Source of the DNA: JAWKIJ01 sp041394325
GTDB taxonomy: Bacteria > Actinomycetota > Acidimicrobiia > Acidimicrobiales > Microtrichaceae
Direction: 5' to 3'
NCBI GenBank assembly: GCA_041394325.1
Contig: JAWKIJ010000001.1
Location: 1,984,001-2,048,000, forward strand
DNA length: 64,000 nucleotides
A program made the translations under genes and the position numbers. Under the pieces are notes generated by a model. That model was not told the DNA's origin, made no database searches, and saw nothing but the letters and a program-made list of their open reading frames with translations. This document shows positions 1-8,470 of the stretch, one piece after another. The stretch's first letter is position 1, and each line of letters opens with the position of its first letter.

Positions 1-1
1 T

Positions 2-381
2 ACCCTCGAGCCGGTCTCGGGTGGTGCCATCCGAATCGTGAGCTACTTCCAGGTCGGCAACAACATCGTGGCCATCCAGTACGCGGGTCCACGCAATCCG
101 CCCAAGGACTTCGTGCGCAACCTCGAACTCGCCGTGCTCTACCGGGTGGCCCCACGTCAGTTCTCCAAGACGGCCACGATCAAGGGGCATCGGGCCCTTC
201 CGTCCTCCAACTCCATCCCGGCCGAGATCGAGGCGTTGTCGCCCACGTCGAGCCCGCCGACCCTGGCTCCGGCGCCGCCCACGCGCCGCCGACCTTCGAG
301 ACCCCCACCACCACGAAGTCCACGTCGAGATCACGCAGTTCCACCACCACCGGCTCGACCGGGGACGAGGGCGACCGGTGA
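2..381 (+). CDS. 3' end of an unknown gene (probable frame break)
   Basis: The window opens inside a rightward coding region. Reading from base 2 gives a soluble-looking stretch (IRIVSYFQVGNNIVAIQYAG, then PPKDFVRNLELAVLYRVAP) that I do not recognise. From about base 240 this frame becomes implausibly Pro/Arg-rich and runs without a stop into the next gene. Frame 1 instead offers a Thr/Ser-rich tail (PTFETPTTTKSTSRSRSSTT) ending at TGA 379-381, typical of exported actinobacterial proteins. I infer a one-base indel near 240-290 and a true end at 381. The start lies left of the window, and function cannot be assigned. Confidence 0.4.
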   Translation, partial: PRAGLGWCHPNRELLPGRQQHRGHPVRGSTQSAQGLRAQPRTRRALPGGPTSVLQDGHDQGASGPSVLQLHPGRDRGVVAHVEPADPGSGAAHAPPTFETPTTTKSTSRSRSSTTTGSTGDEGDR

Positions 382-454
382 CTCCCGACGAGGGTGGTTG
401 CGGTCCCAACGCCAACCCACGCCCGACGCTCGCTCCGGGGTTCGTAGGACGCTG

Positions 455-1285
455 ATGGGCGCCGCGGAGTTCGCTGCGCTGTGCGAGGACTGGGCGGAGG
501 AGGTCGCCGGCCTGGACGGGCTGGTCGCCGGCCTCCCCGAACGCGATCGGCAGGGGCCCGACGGGAACTTCCCCGAACGTCATTGGGATACGCCGACCCC
601 CTCGGCCGGATGGACCATCCGGGACCAGATCGGGCATCTGGCGGGCTTCGACGGGACGGCCACGACGGCGATCGTGTCGTCGGAGGGGTTCCTCGCCGAT
701 CTCGAACGGCGGCTCGCCGAAGGCGACGATCCGATCGAGGAGTTCACCCGCCGCGGCCGGATGATGCGGGGACCCGACGTCCTGGAGTGGTGGCGCAATG
801 CGAGGACCGGCTTCGCGGGAGCGATCGCGACGCTCGACCCCTCCACGAGGGTGCCGTGGTACGGCCCCCCGATGAGCGCGATGTCCCATGTGAGCGCACG
901 GCTCATGGAGGCGTGGGCGCACGGTACCGACGTGCGGGACGCGCTCGGCGTCGAAACGGCCCCGACACCGAGGCTCCGCCACGTCGCGCATCTCGGTGTG
1001 GGTGCGCGGGCGTTCTCCTTCGCCGTGCGGGGGCTCGACGTGCCGACCGAGCCGATCGACGTCGTGCTCGATGCACCCGACGGCACCGTGTGGCGCTGGG
1101 GTCCGGGCGATGCCGCCGACCGGGTGGAGGCGTCCGCACTGGACTTCTGCCTCCTGGTGACCCAACGGCGTCACCGCGACGACGTCGACGTGCGATCGGT
1201 TGGCGACGGAGCCGAACGGTGGCTCGCCGTCGCCCAGGCGTTCGCGGGTGCCCCCGGCGAGGGCCGGGCTCCGCTGTCCCGCTGA
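455..1285 (+). CDS. TIGR03084-like mycothiol-dependent isomerase family (DinB-fold) protein
   Basis: This 276-residue protein resembles the actinobacterial TIGR03084 / mycothiol maleylpyruvate isomerase-like metal-binding family. Seen: SAGWTIRDQIGHLAGFDGTA (about residues 48-67), with the family's first metal-binding His on the first long helix, and a later LMEAWAHGTDVRDALG segment (about 151-166) supplying the conserved AHGTD motif. Family members are DinB-like four-helix bundles assumed to use mycothiol as thiol cofactor; the substrate is unknown. The ATG at 455 is chosen because it begins the conserved N-terminal helix; the same frame stays open upstream only because of the probable indel in the previous gene. 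It converges on the PIG-L gene. Confidence 0.75.
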   Translation: MGAAEFAALCEDWAEEVAGLDGLVAGLPERDRQGPDGNFPERHWDTPTPSAGWTIRDQIGHLAGFDGTATTAIVSSEGFLADLERRLAEGDDPIEEFTRRGRMMRGPDVLEWWRNARTGFAGAIATLDPSTRVPWYGPPMSAMSHVSARLMEAWAHGTDVRDALGVETAPTPRLRHVAHLGVGARAFSFAVRGLDVPTEPIDVVLDAPDGTVWRWGPGDAADRVEASALDFCLLVTQRRHRDDVDVRSVGDGAERWLAVAQAFAGAPGEGRAPLSR

Positions 1286-1306
1286 GACGCCGAGCCGCCG
1301 AGTGCC

Positions 1307-1357
1307 CGGTGCCGGCACCGGTTCGTTTCTCGGCGGCGCCGGGCCGGTTTCCCGGCC
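1307..1357. terminator. Two inverted repeats between convergent genes
   Basis: A perfect 14-base palindrome (CGGTGCCGGCACCG, 1307-1320) is followed by a stem GGCCGG/CCGGCC with a TTTC loop (1342-1357). They sit between two convergent genes, so a bidirectional terminator is plausible. There is no T-run; this is inference from position and symmetry. Confidence 0.35.
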
Positions 1358-1397
1358 TCAGGCTGCCCGGTACGGCGCTGCGTTCGCTCGATTCAGC

Positions 1398-2138
1398 TCA
1401 GAGTTCGTCGATGAGGTGGAACGCCTCGCCCGGTCCCATGACACCGGCCCCGTCCAGCGAGGCGGCGGCCTCGACCATGCGTTGCCGCTCCCGCCGGCGG
1501 AACCCCTCCATCGGGTCGGTGCCGGACTCGTCGAGCGCGTAGAAGTGGGTCGTCTCGTGTTGGGATGCGTGTGCTTCGAGCGCAGCGAGCTTGGCGGAAG
1601 TCGCCGCCTCGTCGGTGGGTTCGAGGTGGTTGGCCTCGTCGGCCTCGAACAACAACAGCGCCGAGGGCCGGTGAGGGGGCAGTCCGTGCTCGGGGAAGAA
1701 GTGCGGATCGCGTGCCGCCACGACCGCGTCGACGGTCACGAACCCGGCGGCCCGGTGGTCGGGATGGAGGCGGTAGCGCTTCCACGGGTCGTGGCCGATG
1801 ACGATGTCGGGTCGGAACTCGCGGATGATGCGAGCGACCTCGCCGACGGTCTGGCGGTCGTGGTGCAGTTCGCCGTCGACCCGCCCCAACATGAACAGGT
1901 CGCCCCGGCCCCCCAGAAGACGGTGTGCCTCGGCCTGCTCGGCCGCGCGTCGAGCGATCAGGGCCTCGATGTCGGCCGCGGCGTCCCAGGTGCCCTTCGA
2001 CCCGTCGGTGAGTACGACGTGGCCGAGGACGGTATCCGAGCGTGCCCATCGGGCGACGGTGGCGCCACAGCAGAACTCGACGTCGTCGGGGTGGGCACCG
2101 ATGGCGAGGGCACGGCGTGGGGGGTCGAGCGGGGTCAC
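1398..2138 (-). CDS. PIG-L family deacetylase (LmbE-like)
   Basis: A 246-residue PIG-L/LmbE-type zinc-dependent N-deacetylase. Seen: the N-terminal metal motif AIGAHPDDVEF (residues 12-22, His16 and Asp19 as zinc ligand and base), the central RPDIVIGHDPW, and HPDHRAAG supplying the third metal ligand region. The family removes acetyl from GlcNAc-containing small molecules such as mycothiol precursors or conjugates; the substrate here is unknown. The GTG at 2138 is chosen because it overlaps the TGA of the upstream cofC gene (GTGA, 2135-2138), implying translational coupling, and because it sits just before the conserved first strand; the longer frame upstream is Arg/Pro-rich shadow. Confidence 0.85.
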   Translation of the reverse strand: MTPLDPPRRALAIGAHPDDVEFCCGATVARWARSDTVLGHVVLTDGSKGTWDAAADIEALIARRAAEQAEAHRLLGGRGDLFMLGRVDGELHHDRQTVGEVARIIREFRPDIVIGHDPWKRYRLHPDHRAAGFVTVDAVVAARDPHFFPEHGLPPHRPSALLLFEADEANHLEPTDEAATSAKLAALEAHASQHETTHFYALDESGTDPMEGFRRRERQRMVEAAASLDGAGVMGPGEAFHLIDEL

Positions 2139-2831
2139 CGATGTTCGGCTCCGAGGTCTGCGGTCGGCTCGGGAGCGGGCACCGCGCCGTGGGGGCCGGC
2201 CGGACGGGGCCGGTCGACGAGGTCCGCGGGTGTGTCGACGTCGTGGCACAGCGGTGAGTCATCGATCACCATCACGTCGAGTCCGGCCGCCACGGCCGCG
2301 TCGACGTGGCGGCCGAGCGAGCCCGGTCCGTAGGCGAACGGGAAGGTCGGGTCCGTGGGGAGGACCGCGACGTTGGTACCGTCGCCGCGGCGGTCGGTGA
2401 CGAAGGTCGCCGAACCCGTTCCGGCGACGTGCCATGTCGAGGAAGGTGCCCAGAGTGCCGGGTGCCGCGAGGTCGCCGTGCACCACCGCATAGAGCGGTG
2501 CACCGTGCTCGGAGGCCAGGCGTCGGGCGAAGCGGCCCGCCGAGTCGAGATCGCCGCGCACGCCGTTGCGGCGTGGGGAGATGCACCGCACCGACCGTTT
2601 CGCCGCCCACCCGGCCACGTCGTCGTCGTCGGACAGCACGACCGGCGACCATCGGCGTGCGGCATCGAGCACCCCTGCCGCCAACCGCGACATGAGGGCG
2701 GCGCGGTCCGCGTCTCCCAACGTCGGGGCGAGTCGCCGCTTCGCACCGGCGAAGGAGCGCACCGGTACCGCGACGAGGATCCCCGCCTCCGGGTGGTCGC
2801 CGCGCTCGTCGCCGTGGTCGTACCCGGGCAT
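2135..2831 (-). CDS. cofC: 2-phospho-L-lactate/PEP guanylyltransferase CofC (F420 biosynthesis), frame-broken
   Basis: CofC/FbiD activates 2-phospholactate or phosphoenolpyruvate with GTP in coenzyme F420 biosynthesis. The N-terminal half reads VAVPVRSFAGAKRRLAPTLG (nucleotide-binding loop with Lys), then DRAALMSRLAAGVLDAA and YAVVHGDLAAPGTLGTFLDM. The second half continues in another frame with the diagnostic DRRGDGTNVAVLP and FAYGPGSLGRHVDAA, then DDSPLCHDVDTPADL. The switch lies near 2435; one extra base there would explain it. The ATG at 2831 is preceded by TATTGT seven bases upstream, so a leaderless start fits. The stop overlaps the PIG-L start. With two F420-type oxidoreductases in the window, an F420-using host is likely. 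Confidence 0.85.
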
Positions 2832-2838
2832 CGGACCG

Positions 2839-2844
2839 ACAATA
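2839..2844 (-). promoter_or_regulatory. Leaderless -10 element (TATTGT) of cofC
   Basis: TATTGT on the minus strand ends seven bases before the cofC ATG, with no Shine-Dalgarno sequence between. Confidence 0.5.
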
Positions 2845-2919
2845 CGCCTCCCCTGTGTTCGGCCCTTCCGGCGGTGACGTCGCGGGTGAGGCGTAGGTGT
2901 GGGTCCCGCACCCGGACCC

Positions 2920-3942
2920 TCAGCGGGATCCCTCGTAGAACTGCTCATACCACTTGCGGAACCCGGTGATCGGGCCGTCGCCCTTCACCAGCAGCGGGCG
3001 GTCGGAGAACACCTTGTCCCTCCAGATCGGCATGTCGGCGCGCAACCCGTGGTCGCCGACGACCCCCTCGATGACGTCGCCCGCCATCGCCTCCGCGCCG
3101 GGTGGGAAGTAGAAGTGCCACAAGAGACGGACGTGGCGGCGGTCGATCGGCGTGGTCGTCGTCAACACGGTCGCGATCCCCGGGATGCGCAGCAGCGCCA
3201 CCCCCGGCCCGAAGGTGTGGCGGGTGAAGGTCAGGCCCTGCTCGGGGAAGCTCTCCGTCACCGTCGAGAACGGGCCGTCGGTGGTGAACTTCGAGGTCGA
3301 CTCGTCGAGGGCGTCGCGTCCGTGCACGAAGAAGAAGTGCGTGTAGTCGACGTTGTTCTCCGCCATGTCCTGCAACGACGCGACGAACTCGGTCCGGAAG
3401 GTGTGCGGAGCCGACCAGGCCCCGTCGTGCGCCTCGTCGAACGTGGGCACCTGATAGGTCGGTTCGGCCTCCGCGGCGTGGAACCAGAACAGGATCAGAC
3501 CGTCCTGCTCGCGCACCGGGAAGCTCCGCACGCAGGCCCTCGACGGGATACGGCCGTCGCTGTAGGGGATCTCCACGCACTGTCCGCCGCCGTCGAACTT
3601 CCATCCGTGGTATGCGCAGGCCAGCGTCGACCCCTTCACGGTGCCGTTCCCCAGGTGCGCGCCCATGTGAGGGCAGTACGCCGCGACCACGTGCGCCTCG
3701 CCGTCCTCACCCCTGAACAGCACCAGATGGCGCTGCACCGCAACGAACGGCATCGTCTCACCCGAGGCGACGTCCGTGCTCGCCGCGGCCGCGTACCAGC
3801 CGTTCGGCACCGGCGGCGGGTCGCTCCCGTCCACCAGGTCGTACCCGCGCTCGTCCGGCGATTCGCTCCGCCGGGGTGGAACGTATCCCTCCCGCCGCTT
3901 GGGCAGCACCAGGCGCCACGCCGCGTCGTCGGTCGCGCTCAT
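2920..3942 (-). CDS. Rieske non-heme iron oxygenase, KshA-like
   Basis: A 340-residue oxygenase component. The Rieske [2Fe-2S] ligands are Cys90 and His92 (CPHMGAHLG) and Cys109 and His112 (CAYHGWKF); the mononuclear iron site is in ENNVDYTHFFFVHG (Asp199, His202, His207). Spacing and length match the KshA/3-ketosteroid 9-alpha-hydroxylase branch more than classic ring dioxygenases, but the substrate is not provable from sequence. A separate reductase would be required and none is adjacent. The ATG at 3942 overlaps the stop of the decarboxylase-like gene (ATGA), so the two are coupled. The TetR locus upstream and its operator probably govern this operon. Confidence 0.88.
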   Translation of the reverse strand: MSATDDAAWRLVLPKRREGYVPPRRSESPDERGYDLVDGSDPPPVPNGWYAAAASTDVASGETMPFVAVQRHLVLFRGEDGEAHVVAAYCPHMGAHLGNGTVKGSTLACAYHGWKFDGGGQCVEIPYSDGRIPSRACVRSFPVREQDGLILFWFHAAEAEPTYQVPTFDEAHDGAWSAPHTFRTEFVASLQDMAENNVDYTHFFFVHGRDALDESTSKFTTDGPFSTVTESFPEQGLTFTRHTFGPGVALLRIPGIATVLTTTTPIDRRHVRLLWHFYFPPGAEAMAGDVIEGVVGDHGLRADMPIWRDKVFSDRPLLVKGDGPITGFRKWYEQFYEGSR

Positions 3943-4757
3943 CGCCCACCACCGGGCGGGGCGGTCCGTGTGAACGGGGCGGGTGGACGCCTGGGGGCGC
4001 CCCGGTCGCCGGGCCAGCGGGAACCACCGATGGTGTCGGAGAACGGCAGGAACGCCGTGCCGTCCAACGGACCCATCCGCTCGATCGACCGGCCCGTGTG
4101 CCGCGTGTGCCAGAGCTCGGCGACCGCCGGCCCTCTCATCGGAAGGAGCGTCGTGTAGGGGTCCCAGTCGCTGTCGCGCAGCACCAGGTCGCCCTCCAGC
4201 CGTTCGACATGGGTTCTCACACCCGACGTCCGTACCCGCACCACGTGCGGCGCGAAGTCGTAACCGTCGCCACCACCCACCGCCCGGGAGCACTTGATCC
4301 ACCACTCGTCGTCGGTCCGCTCCTCCCCGTCGACCTCGCCGAAGCCGGCCGGCCGGCCGTCGAAGCTCAGGAACGTGGTCCCCCGATGTGTCGCCGACGC
4401 ATGCACCGCGTCGCCCATCCGGTGGTATCGCACCTCGCACGGGAACTTCGGCTGTCCGTTCGTCTCCCGGCTCACGAAGATCGCCGACTCCTGGTCGATC
4501 CCGATGCCGAGCGAGTAGGCCCCCTCCGCTCCTCCATAGGACGCGGGCACCTTCGTGCTGATGCCGTACTCGGGCTCGCCGTGCACCGGCGCGCAGTACA
4601 CGTTGATCTGCACGTTCGCGTCGTCGGTGGGATCGAGCCCCGGTGGCAGCAACGCGGCGATCGACTCCGGGTCGGTCGGATAGCGCAGGACGAGCTTCGG
4701 CAGTCCCAGCGCGTCGCCGGGTCGCGTCAACGGCCCGGTCTGGGATGGGTCGGTCAT
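3939..4757 (-). CDS. Acetoacetate decarboxylase family protein
   Basis: A 272-residue member of the acetoacetate decarboxylase-like fold. Seen: LPPGLDPTDDANVQINVYCA near the N terminus, YGISTKVPASYGGAEGAYSLG, then QPKFPCEVRYHRMGD in the core, whose Lys is a candidate Schiff-base residue, although the alignment is by eye. Distant family members act on cyclic or acyl substrates rather than acetoacetate, so the reaction is left open. Both ends are ATGA overlaps: its ATG overlaps the tetR stop and its stop overlaps the Rieske start. The context therefore argues for a role in the same oxidative catabolic pathway. The C-terminal 25 residues are Pro/Arg-rich and possibly disordered. Confidence 0.72.
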   Translation of the reverse strand: MTDPSQTGPLTRPGDALGLPKLVLRYPTDPESIAALLPPGLDPTDDANVQINVYCAPVHGEPEYGISTKVPASYGGAEGAYSLGIGIDQESAIFVSRETNGQPKFPCEVRYHRMGDAVHASATHRGTTFLSFDGRPAGFGEVDGEERTDDEWWIKCSRAVGGGDGYDFAPHVVRVRTSGVRTHVERLEGDLVLRDSDWDPYTTLLPMRGPAVAELWHTRHTGRSIERMGPLDGTAFLPFSDTIGGSRWPGDRGAPRRPPAPFTRTAPPGGGR

Positions 4758-5466
4758 CGTGGGTCCCCCCGGTCGTGATCGGTCTCCAGCACACCGGCGA
4801 CGATCGCCGCCAGCGTGGTGCGGAACATGGCGTCGACGTCACCGCGCTCACCCAGCGCGGCGAGTGTGTCGTCGCGGAGTCGCGCGTCGTCGACCGATGC
4901 CCACAACGCTTCGCGCGGTGCCCGTCGACGGGAGTGTCGTCGGTGCGCCACGCGACGATCAGGAATCCCGCGATGCACGCGAGGATCGACCGCAGCGCGT
5001 CCGCGCCGCCTCACCGTGCACTCCCGCCGCCTCGATCTCGGCTACCACGGCCACCTCCAGTGGCAGCGTGAGCAGGGTCGTCAACCCCGCCGCCGCTCGC
5101 GAGCGCGGTGACGTTGCGGTGCGCCAGGGCGTTCTCCCAGATGTTGATCGCCGCGCTCCCGATGCGCTCGGCGGCCGTCGTTCCGGTCACCACCGCCGAC
5201 GCCTGTCGTTCGGCCTGTCGTCCTACGACGGCGGCGACGAGCTCGTCGCGGTTGCCGACGTGCCAGTAGATGGCCGTCGGCGCCACGCCGAGCTCGGCGG
5301 CCAACTTCCGCATCGTCAAGGCCGTACCGCCGCGGGACTCGACCAGCGCGAGCGCGGCGTCGACCACCTCGTCGCGGTCGAGCCCGGCGTGCCGCTCCGT
5401 GTCGACACGCCCGGCGCTGCTGCGCCTTGAGGCGCTGTGGCGGACGGTGGTGGATCTGGGTGCCAT
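4754..5466 (-). CDS. TetR-family regulator, multiply frame-broken
   Basis: The N-terminal DNA-binding domain is intact: LDRDEVVDAALALVESRGGT, ALTMRKLAAELGVAPTAIYW and HVGNRDELVAAVVGRQ form the TetR helix-turn-helix. The effector domain is readable only by changing frame about three times (near 5110, 5010 and 4920); the segments include LTTLLTLPLEVAVVAEIEAA, LRSILACIAGFLIVAWRTDD and DAMFRTTLAAIVAGVLETDH. Because each segment stays TetR-like, sequencing indels are likelier than decay, but a true pseudogene is not excluded. Its TGA (4754-4756) overlaps the next gene's ATG. A palindrome 56 bases upstream is the likely autoregulatory operator, shared with the divergent amidohydrolase. Confidence 0.72.
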
Positions 5467-5521
5467 CGGATCGTGGAGCCTTGCGGTGGGGGACGAACTC
5501 TGTAACAGTGTTCCATACACT

Positions 5522-5538
5522 CTGTCACACTGTGACAG
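5522..5538. promoter_or_regulatory. Probable TetR operator, perfect 17-base palindrome
   Basis: CTGTCACACTGTGACAG is a perfect inverted repeat (8-base arms, one central base) between the divergent tetR and amidohydrolase genes. A related half-site, ACTCTGTAACAGTG, lies just left at 5498-5510, and TACACT at 5516-5521 could be the rightward -10. Its position between a TetR gene and the divergent gene makes it the obvious operator candidate. Confidence 0.6.
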
Positions 5539-5572
5539 GGACTTCCACGCCGAACCGAGGGGGATCGCCAGG

Positions 5573-6877
5573 ATGGGCCAGGGACACGGACCGCTCGACG
5601 GGGTCGACACGAGCGAGCGCGCCGTACGTGATCGTGTCCTCGGACACCCACGCCGGCCTGCAGGTCGAGGAGTACCGCCCCTACCTCGACACCCGGTTCC
5701 ATCGGCAGTTCGACGACTGGGTGGCAAACCGCCACCACCATCGCCGGCTCGTCGAGGAGGTCAACGGTCCCTATGTGGAGAAGTGGGAGAAGGACAACGC
5801 GGAGGGGCTCCTCGGTGCGTTCGATCCCGCCGTCCGCGACAAGGAGCTCGACGCGGACGGAATCTCCGGCGAGGTGATCTTCGCCGATGGCGACTCGGTC
5901 ACCGGTCAGGAGTCGCCCCCTTCGGTGCGGGGCTCGCGGCCGGTCAGATCACCGACCCCGCCCTCGCGTTCGCCGGCGCCCGCGCCCACAACCGATGGCT
6001 CACCGAGTTCTGCGCGACCAACCCCACCCGTCGTGCGGGGGTCGCACTCGTACCGATCATCCACGACGTCGACGAGTCCGTCCGTGAGATCGAGGCCCTC
6101 GCCGGCACCCCCGGCATCCGCGGGGTGATGATCCCCACCATGTGGCACGACAAGCCCTCCTACGGCCACCCCCGATACGAACCGGTCTGGGCCGCGTGCG
6201 CGGAGGCCGGCCTCGTCGTGCACACCCACTCCGGCGAAGGGGACTGGCCCGCCTACAACGAGAACCTCGCCCAGTTCGTCATGGAGGTGCCGTTCTGGAC
6301 GCACCGGCCCCTGTGGCAACTCCTCCTGTCGGGTGCGTTCGACCGCCATCCCGGGCTCAAGTACGTACCCACCGAGTGCGGGTCGTGGTGGATCGGCGAC
6401 CTGTTGTGGAAGGCGGATACGACCTTCGGTGCCAACCCCAAGGTGAAGAAGCTCAACTCGAGGACCAAGGGCCTCATCAAGCGACTGCCCTCGGAGTACT
6501 TCGGCACCAACGTGTTCATCGGCGCATCCACCATGAGCCGCGAGGAGTTGCGCCGCCGTCACCGCAACGGCATCGACGCCCTCATGTGGGGCACCGACTA
6601 TCCCCACCCCGAGGGTTCGTGGCCTCACACCGTCGAGCGCCTCGAGACCGACTTCCGTGACGTCTCGGTCGAGGACACCCGGCTGCTGCTCGGGCTGAAC
6701 GCCGTGCGTTGCTACGGGCTGGACCTGACCGCGCTGGAGCGGCTTGCCGCCGGGATCGGCCCGACACCCACCGAACTCCACCAGGACCTGTCGTTGCGGA
6801 CGCCGCCCGACGCGATCCGCGAGGCCCGTTGGTGGTTCGAGGACTACGCGATGGCGTACCCGGGCGGCGACGCGTAG
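5573..6877 (+). CDS. Amidohydrolase family protein (COG2159-like), frame-broken
   Basis: A metal-dependent TIM-barrel hydrolase or decarboxylase of the amidohydrolase-2 group. Seen: VIVSSDTHAGLQVEEYRPYL (first-strand motif with the paired acidic and His ligands), GVMIPTMWHDKPSYGHPRYE, AGLVVHTHSGEGD (central His), and MWGTDYPHPEGSWPHT (late Asp, the family's 'GTDYPH' signature). The reading frame changes near 5615 and again at the C-run 5916-5920, where one missing C restores PPFGAGLAAGQITDP. The ATG at 5573 is chosen for a GGGGATCGCC purine stretch upstream, though the first break makes the start uncertain. It is divergent from tetR across the palindrome and is probably co-regulated with the Rieske operon. 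Confidence 0.78.
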   Translation: MGQGHGPLDGVDTSERAVRDRVLGHPRRPAGRGVPPLPRHPVPSAVRRLGGKPPPPSPARRGGQRSLCGEVGEGQRGGAPRCVRSRRPRQGARRGRNLRRGDLRRWRLGHRSGVAPFGAGLAAGQITDPALAFAGARAHNRWLTEFCATNPTRRAGVALVPIIHDVDESVREIEALAGTPGIRGVMIPTMWHDKPSYGHPRYEPVWAACAEAGLVVHTHSGEGDWPAYNENLAQFVMEVPFWTHRPLWQLLLSGAFDRHPGLKYVPTECGSWWIGDLLWKADTTFGANPKVKKLNSRTKGLIKRLPSEYFGTNVFIGASTMSREELRRRHRNGIDALMWGTDYPHPEGSWPHTVERLETDFRDVSVEDTRLLLGLNAVRCYGLDLTALERLAAGIGPTPTELHQDLSLRTPPDAIREARWWFEDYAMAYPGGDA

Positions 6878-6959
6878 GGCGGGTCTCGGTGGGTGCCGCG
6901 GGGCGCTAGGTTCGGCGGCGTTCGGGGCGGTGGCGCCGACGGGGGAGCCGGGAGGCGAC

Positions 6960-7967
6960 GTGAGGATCACGGTGGCGGTGATCGGCGGAGGTTCGTGGGG
7001 CACGACCGTCGCCCACCTCGCAGCGCACAACGTTCCGACCATCCTGTGGGCGCGGAGCGCCGACACGGTCGAACAGATCAATCGGGAGCACATGAACCGT
7101 CGCTATCTCGACGGCTTCGCGCTCCATCCGTCCCTCGAGGCGACCCACGACCTGGGCGAGGCCGTGGGTCGGGCCGACGTCGTGGTGATGGGCGTGCCGT
7201 CGCAGTCGTTTCGCGCCACGCTCGAGCAGGTCGGCGAGCACATCCGCGCGTGGGTGCCGATCGTGTCGTTGACCAAAGGGCTCGAGCAGGGCACGCGGCT
7301 GCGGATGAGCGAGGTCACCACCCAGGTGCTCCCCGGCCGACCCATCGCGGTGCTCACGGGTCCCAACCTCGCCAAGGAGATCCTCGCCGGCGATGCGGCG
7401 GCGTCCGTGCTGGCCACCCACGATCCGCTGGTCGCGGCGCGGCTGCAGGAGGTGTTCAGCACCCACCTGTTCCGCGTCTACACCAACCCCGACGTGGTCG
7501 GTTGTGAGCTCGCGGGTGCACTGAAGAACGTGATCGCGATCGCCTCGGGGATGGCCGACGGCCTGGGGGCGGGGGACAACACCCGCGCCGCGGTGATCAC
7601 CCGGGGGCTCGCCGAGCTCAGCCGCCTCGGCGTGGCGATGGGCGGAAGCGAGCTCACCTTCTCGGGTCTGGCGGGGATGGGCGACCTGTTGGCCACCTGT
7701 ATCTCCCCGCAGAGCCGCAACCGTCACGTCGGCGAACAACTCGGTCGGGGGATGCGGATCGACGAGGTGATCGCGGCGATGAACATGGTCGCCGAGGGGG
7801 TCAAGACCGCCCCGGTGGTGCTGGACCTGGCATCGGAGTTCGGCGTGGAGGTGCCCCTCTCCGCGCAGGTGCACGCGGTGTGTCACGAAGGCCGCTCGGC
7901 CGAGGAGGCCTACGAGGGTCTCCTGAGGCGGACCTCGGCGACCGAGCACCCCGCGCTCGACTACTGA
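6960..7967 (+). CDS. gpsA: NAD(P)H-dependent glycerol-3-phosphate dehydrogenase
   Basis: GpsA reduces dihydroxyacetone phosphate to sn-glycerol 3-phosphate for phospholipid synthesis in the cytoplasm. The 335-residue length is standard. Seen: the Rossmann loop VAVIGGGSWGTTVAH (residues 5-19), VPSQSFR, SLTKGLE, LTGPNLAKEI, the catalytic-lysine region GCELAGALKNVIAIASGMAD, and the substrate-binding LTFSGLAGMGDLLATC followed by SRNRHVGEQLGRG. The GTG at 6960 is preceded by GGGAGG four bases away, a good ribosome-binding site, and directly precedes the first beta strand. The gene is convergent with a small unknown gene. Confidence 0.95.
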   Translation: MRITVAVIGGGSWGTTVAHLAAHNVPTILWARSADTVEQINREHMNRRYLDGFALHPSLEATHDLGEAVGRADVVVMGVPSQSFRATLEQVGEHIRAWVPIVSLTKGLEQGTRLRMSEVTTQVLPGRPIAVLTGPNLAKEILAGDAAASVLATHDPLVAARLQEVFSTHLFRVYTNPDVVGCELAGALKNVIAIASGMADGLGAGDNTRAAVITRGLAELSRLGVAMGGSELTFSGLAGMGDLLATCISPQSRNRHVGEQLGRGMRIDEVIAAMNMVAEGVKTAPVVLDLASEFGVEVPLSAQVHAVCHEGRSAEEAYEGLLRRTSATEHPALDY

Positions 7968-7977
7968 CGCGGGACGC

Positions 7978-8262
7978 TCAGATGTCGGACGGGACGATCG
8001 GCGAGGTGACGCGAACGTCGGCTGCGGGGAAGCGCACGGGGAGGACGCTCCCGTCCGACATCCGCCTGACGCGATAGCCCGTCGCGTCGCGTTCGGCGAC
8101 CTCGAAGCCGCGGGCCCACGCGCGGTCGAAGCGGCATCGCACCTCGACGGGTGAGCCGGTCTCGATGCTCACGGTCGGGACGGCGGCACCGGCGAGGTCC
8201 ACGATCGGGACCTGGCGGGTGTCCACACCGGTGGACGGTGGACGGTCGGATCGTGTGAGCAT
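7978..8262 (-). CDS. Small conserved-looking hypothetical protein (94 aa)
   Basis: This 94-residue protein is not recognised. It has a variable N terminus and then a compact beta-rich region: VPTVSIETGSPVEVRCRFDR, ARGFEVAERDATGYRVRRMS and SDGSVLPVRFPAADVR, reminiscent in feel of small PilZ-like or SH3-like barrels, though no diagnostic motif was found. The ATG at 8262 has a strong AGGGGGG ribosome-binding site four bases upstream. It is convergent with gpsA and divergent from rnhB; the 208-base gap to rnhB holds the rnhB promoter element and nothing else I can name. Confidence 0.65.
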   Translation of the reverse strand: MLTRSDRPPSTGVDTRQVPIVDLAGAAVPTVSIETGSPVEVRCRFDRAWARGFEVAERDATGYRVRRMSDGSVLPVRFPAADVRVTSPIVPSDI

Positions 8263-8456
8263 CGGACCCCCCTGATGCCCCGTCGGCTCCGAAGAAGAGC
8301 GCGAAGAGTGGTTGTATGACTGCTCTGAGTAGTCTATTGGGGTGGGCGCACGCCTTCCGCGGTTGTTGAGGGGTTGGTCCGAAAACAGGCCGATCGGCCC
8401 AGTGGAGTTCGCTCCGGTCGAGGTCGCCGGACCCGGGCGTCGTCGCGGCGACGTCG

Positions 8457-8462
8457 TAGGGT
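8457..8462 (+). promoter_or_regulatory. Leaderless -10 element (TAGGGT) of rnhB
   Basis: TAGGGT ends eight bases before the rnhB ATG at 8471; no ribosome-binding site intervenes. Confidence 0.5.
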
Positions 8463-8470
8463 TCGGGCAC

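Noticed and set aside
580..1086. Minus-strand frame of 168 residues opposite the TIGR03084-like gene
   Set aside because: Antisense shadow; the plus strand has family motifs and proper start placement.
5522..5538. Reading the palindrome as a transcription terminator
   Set aside because: It lies between divergent starts, not after a gene, and has no T-run; an operator fits better.
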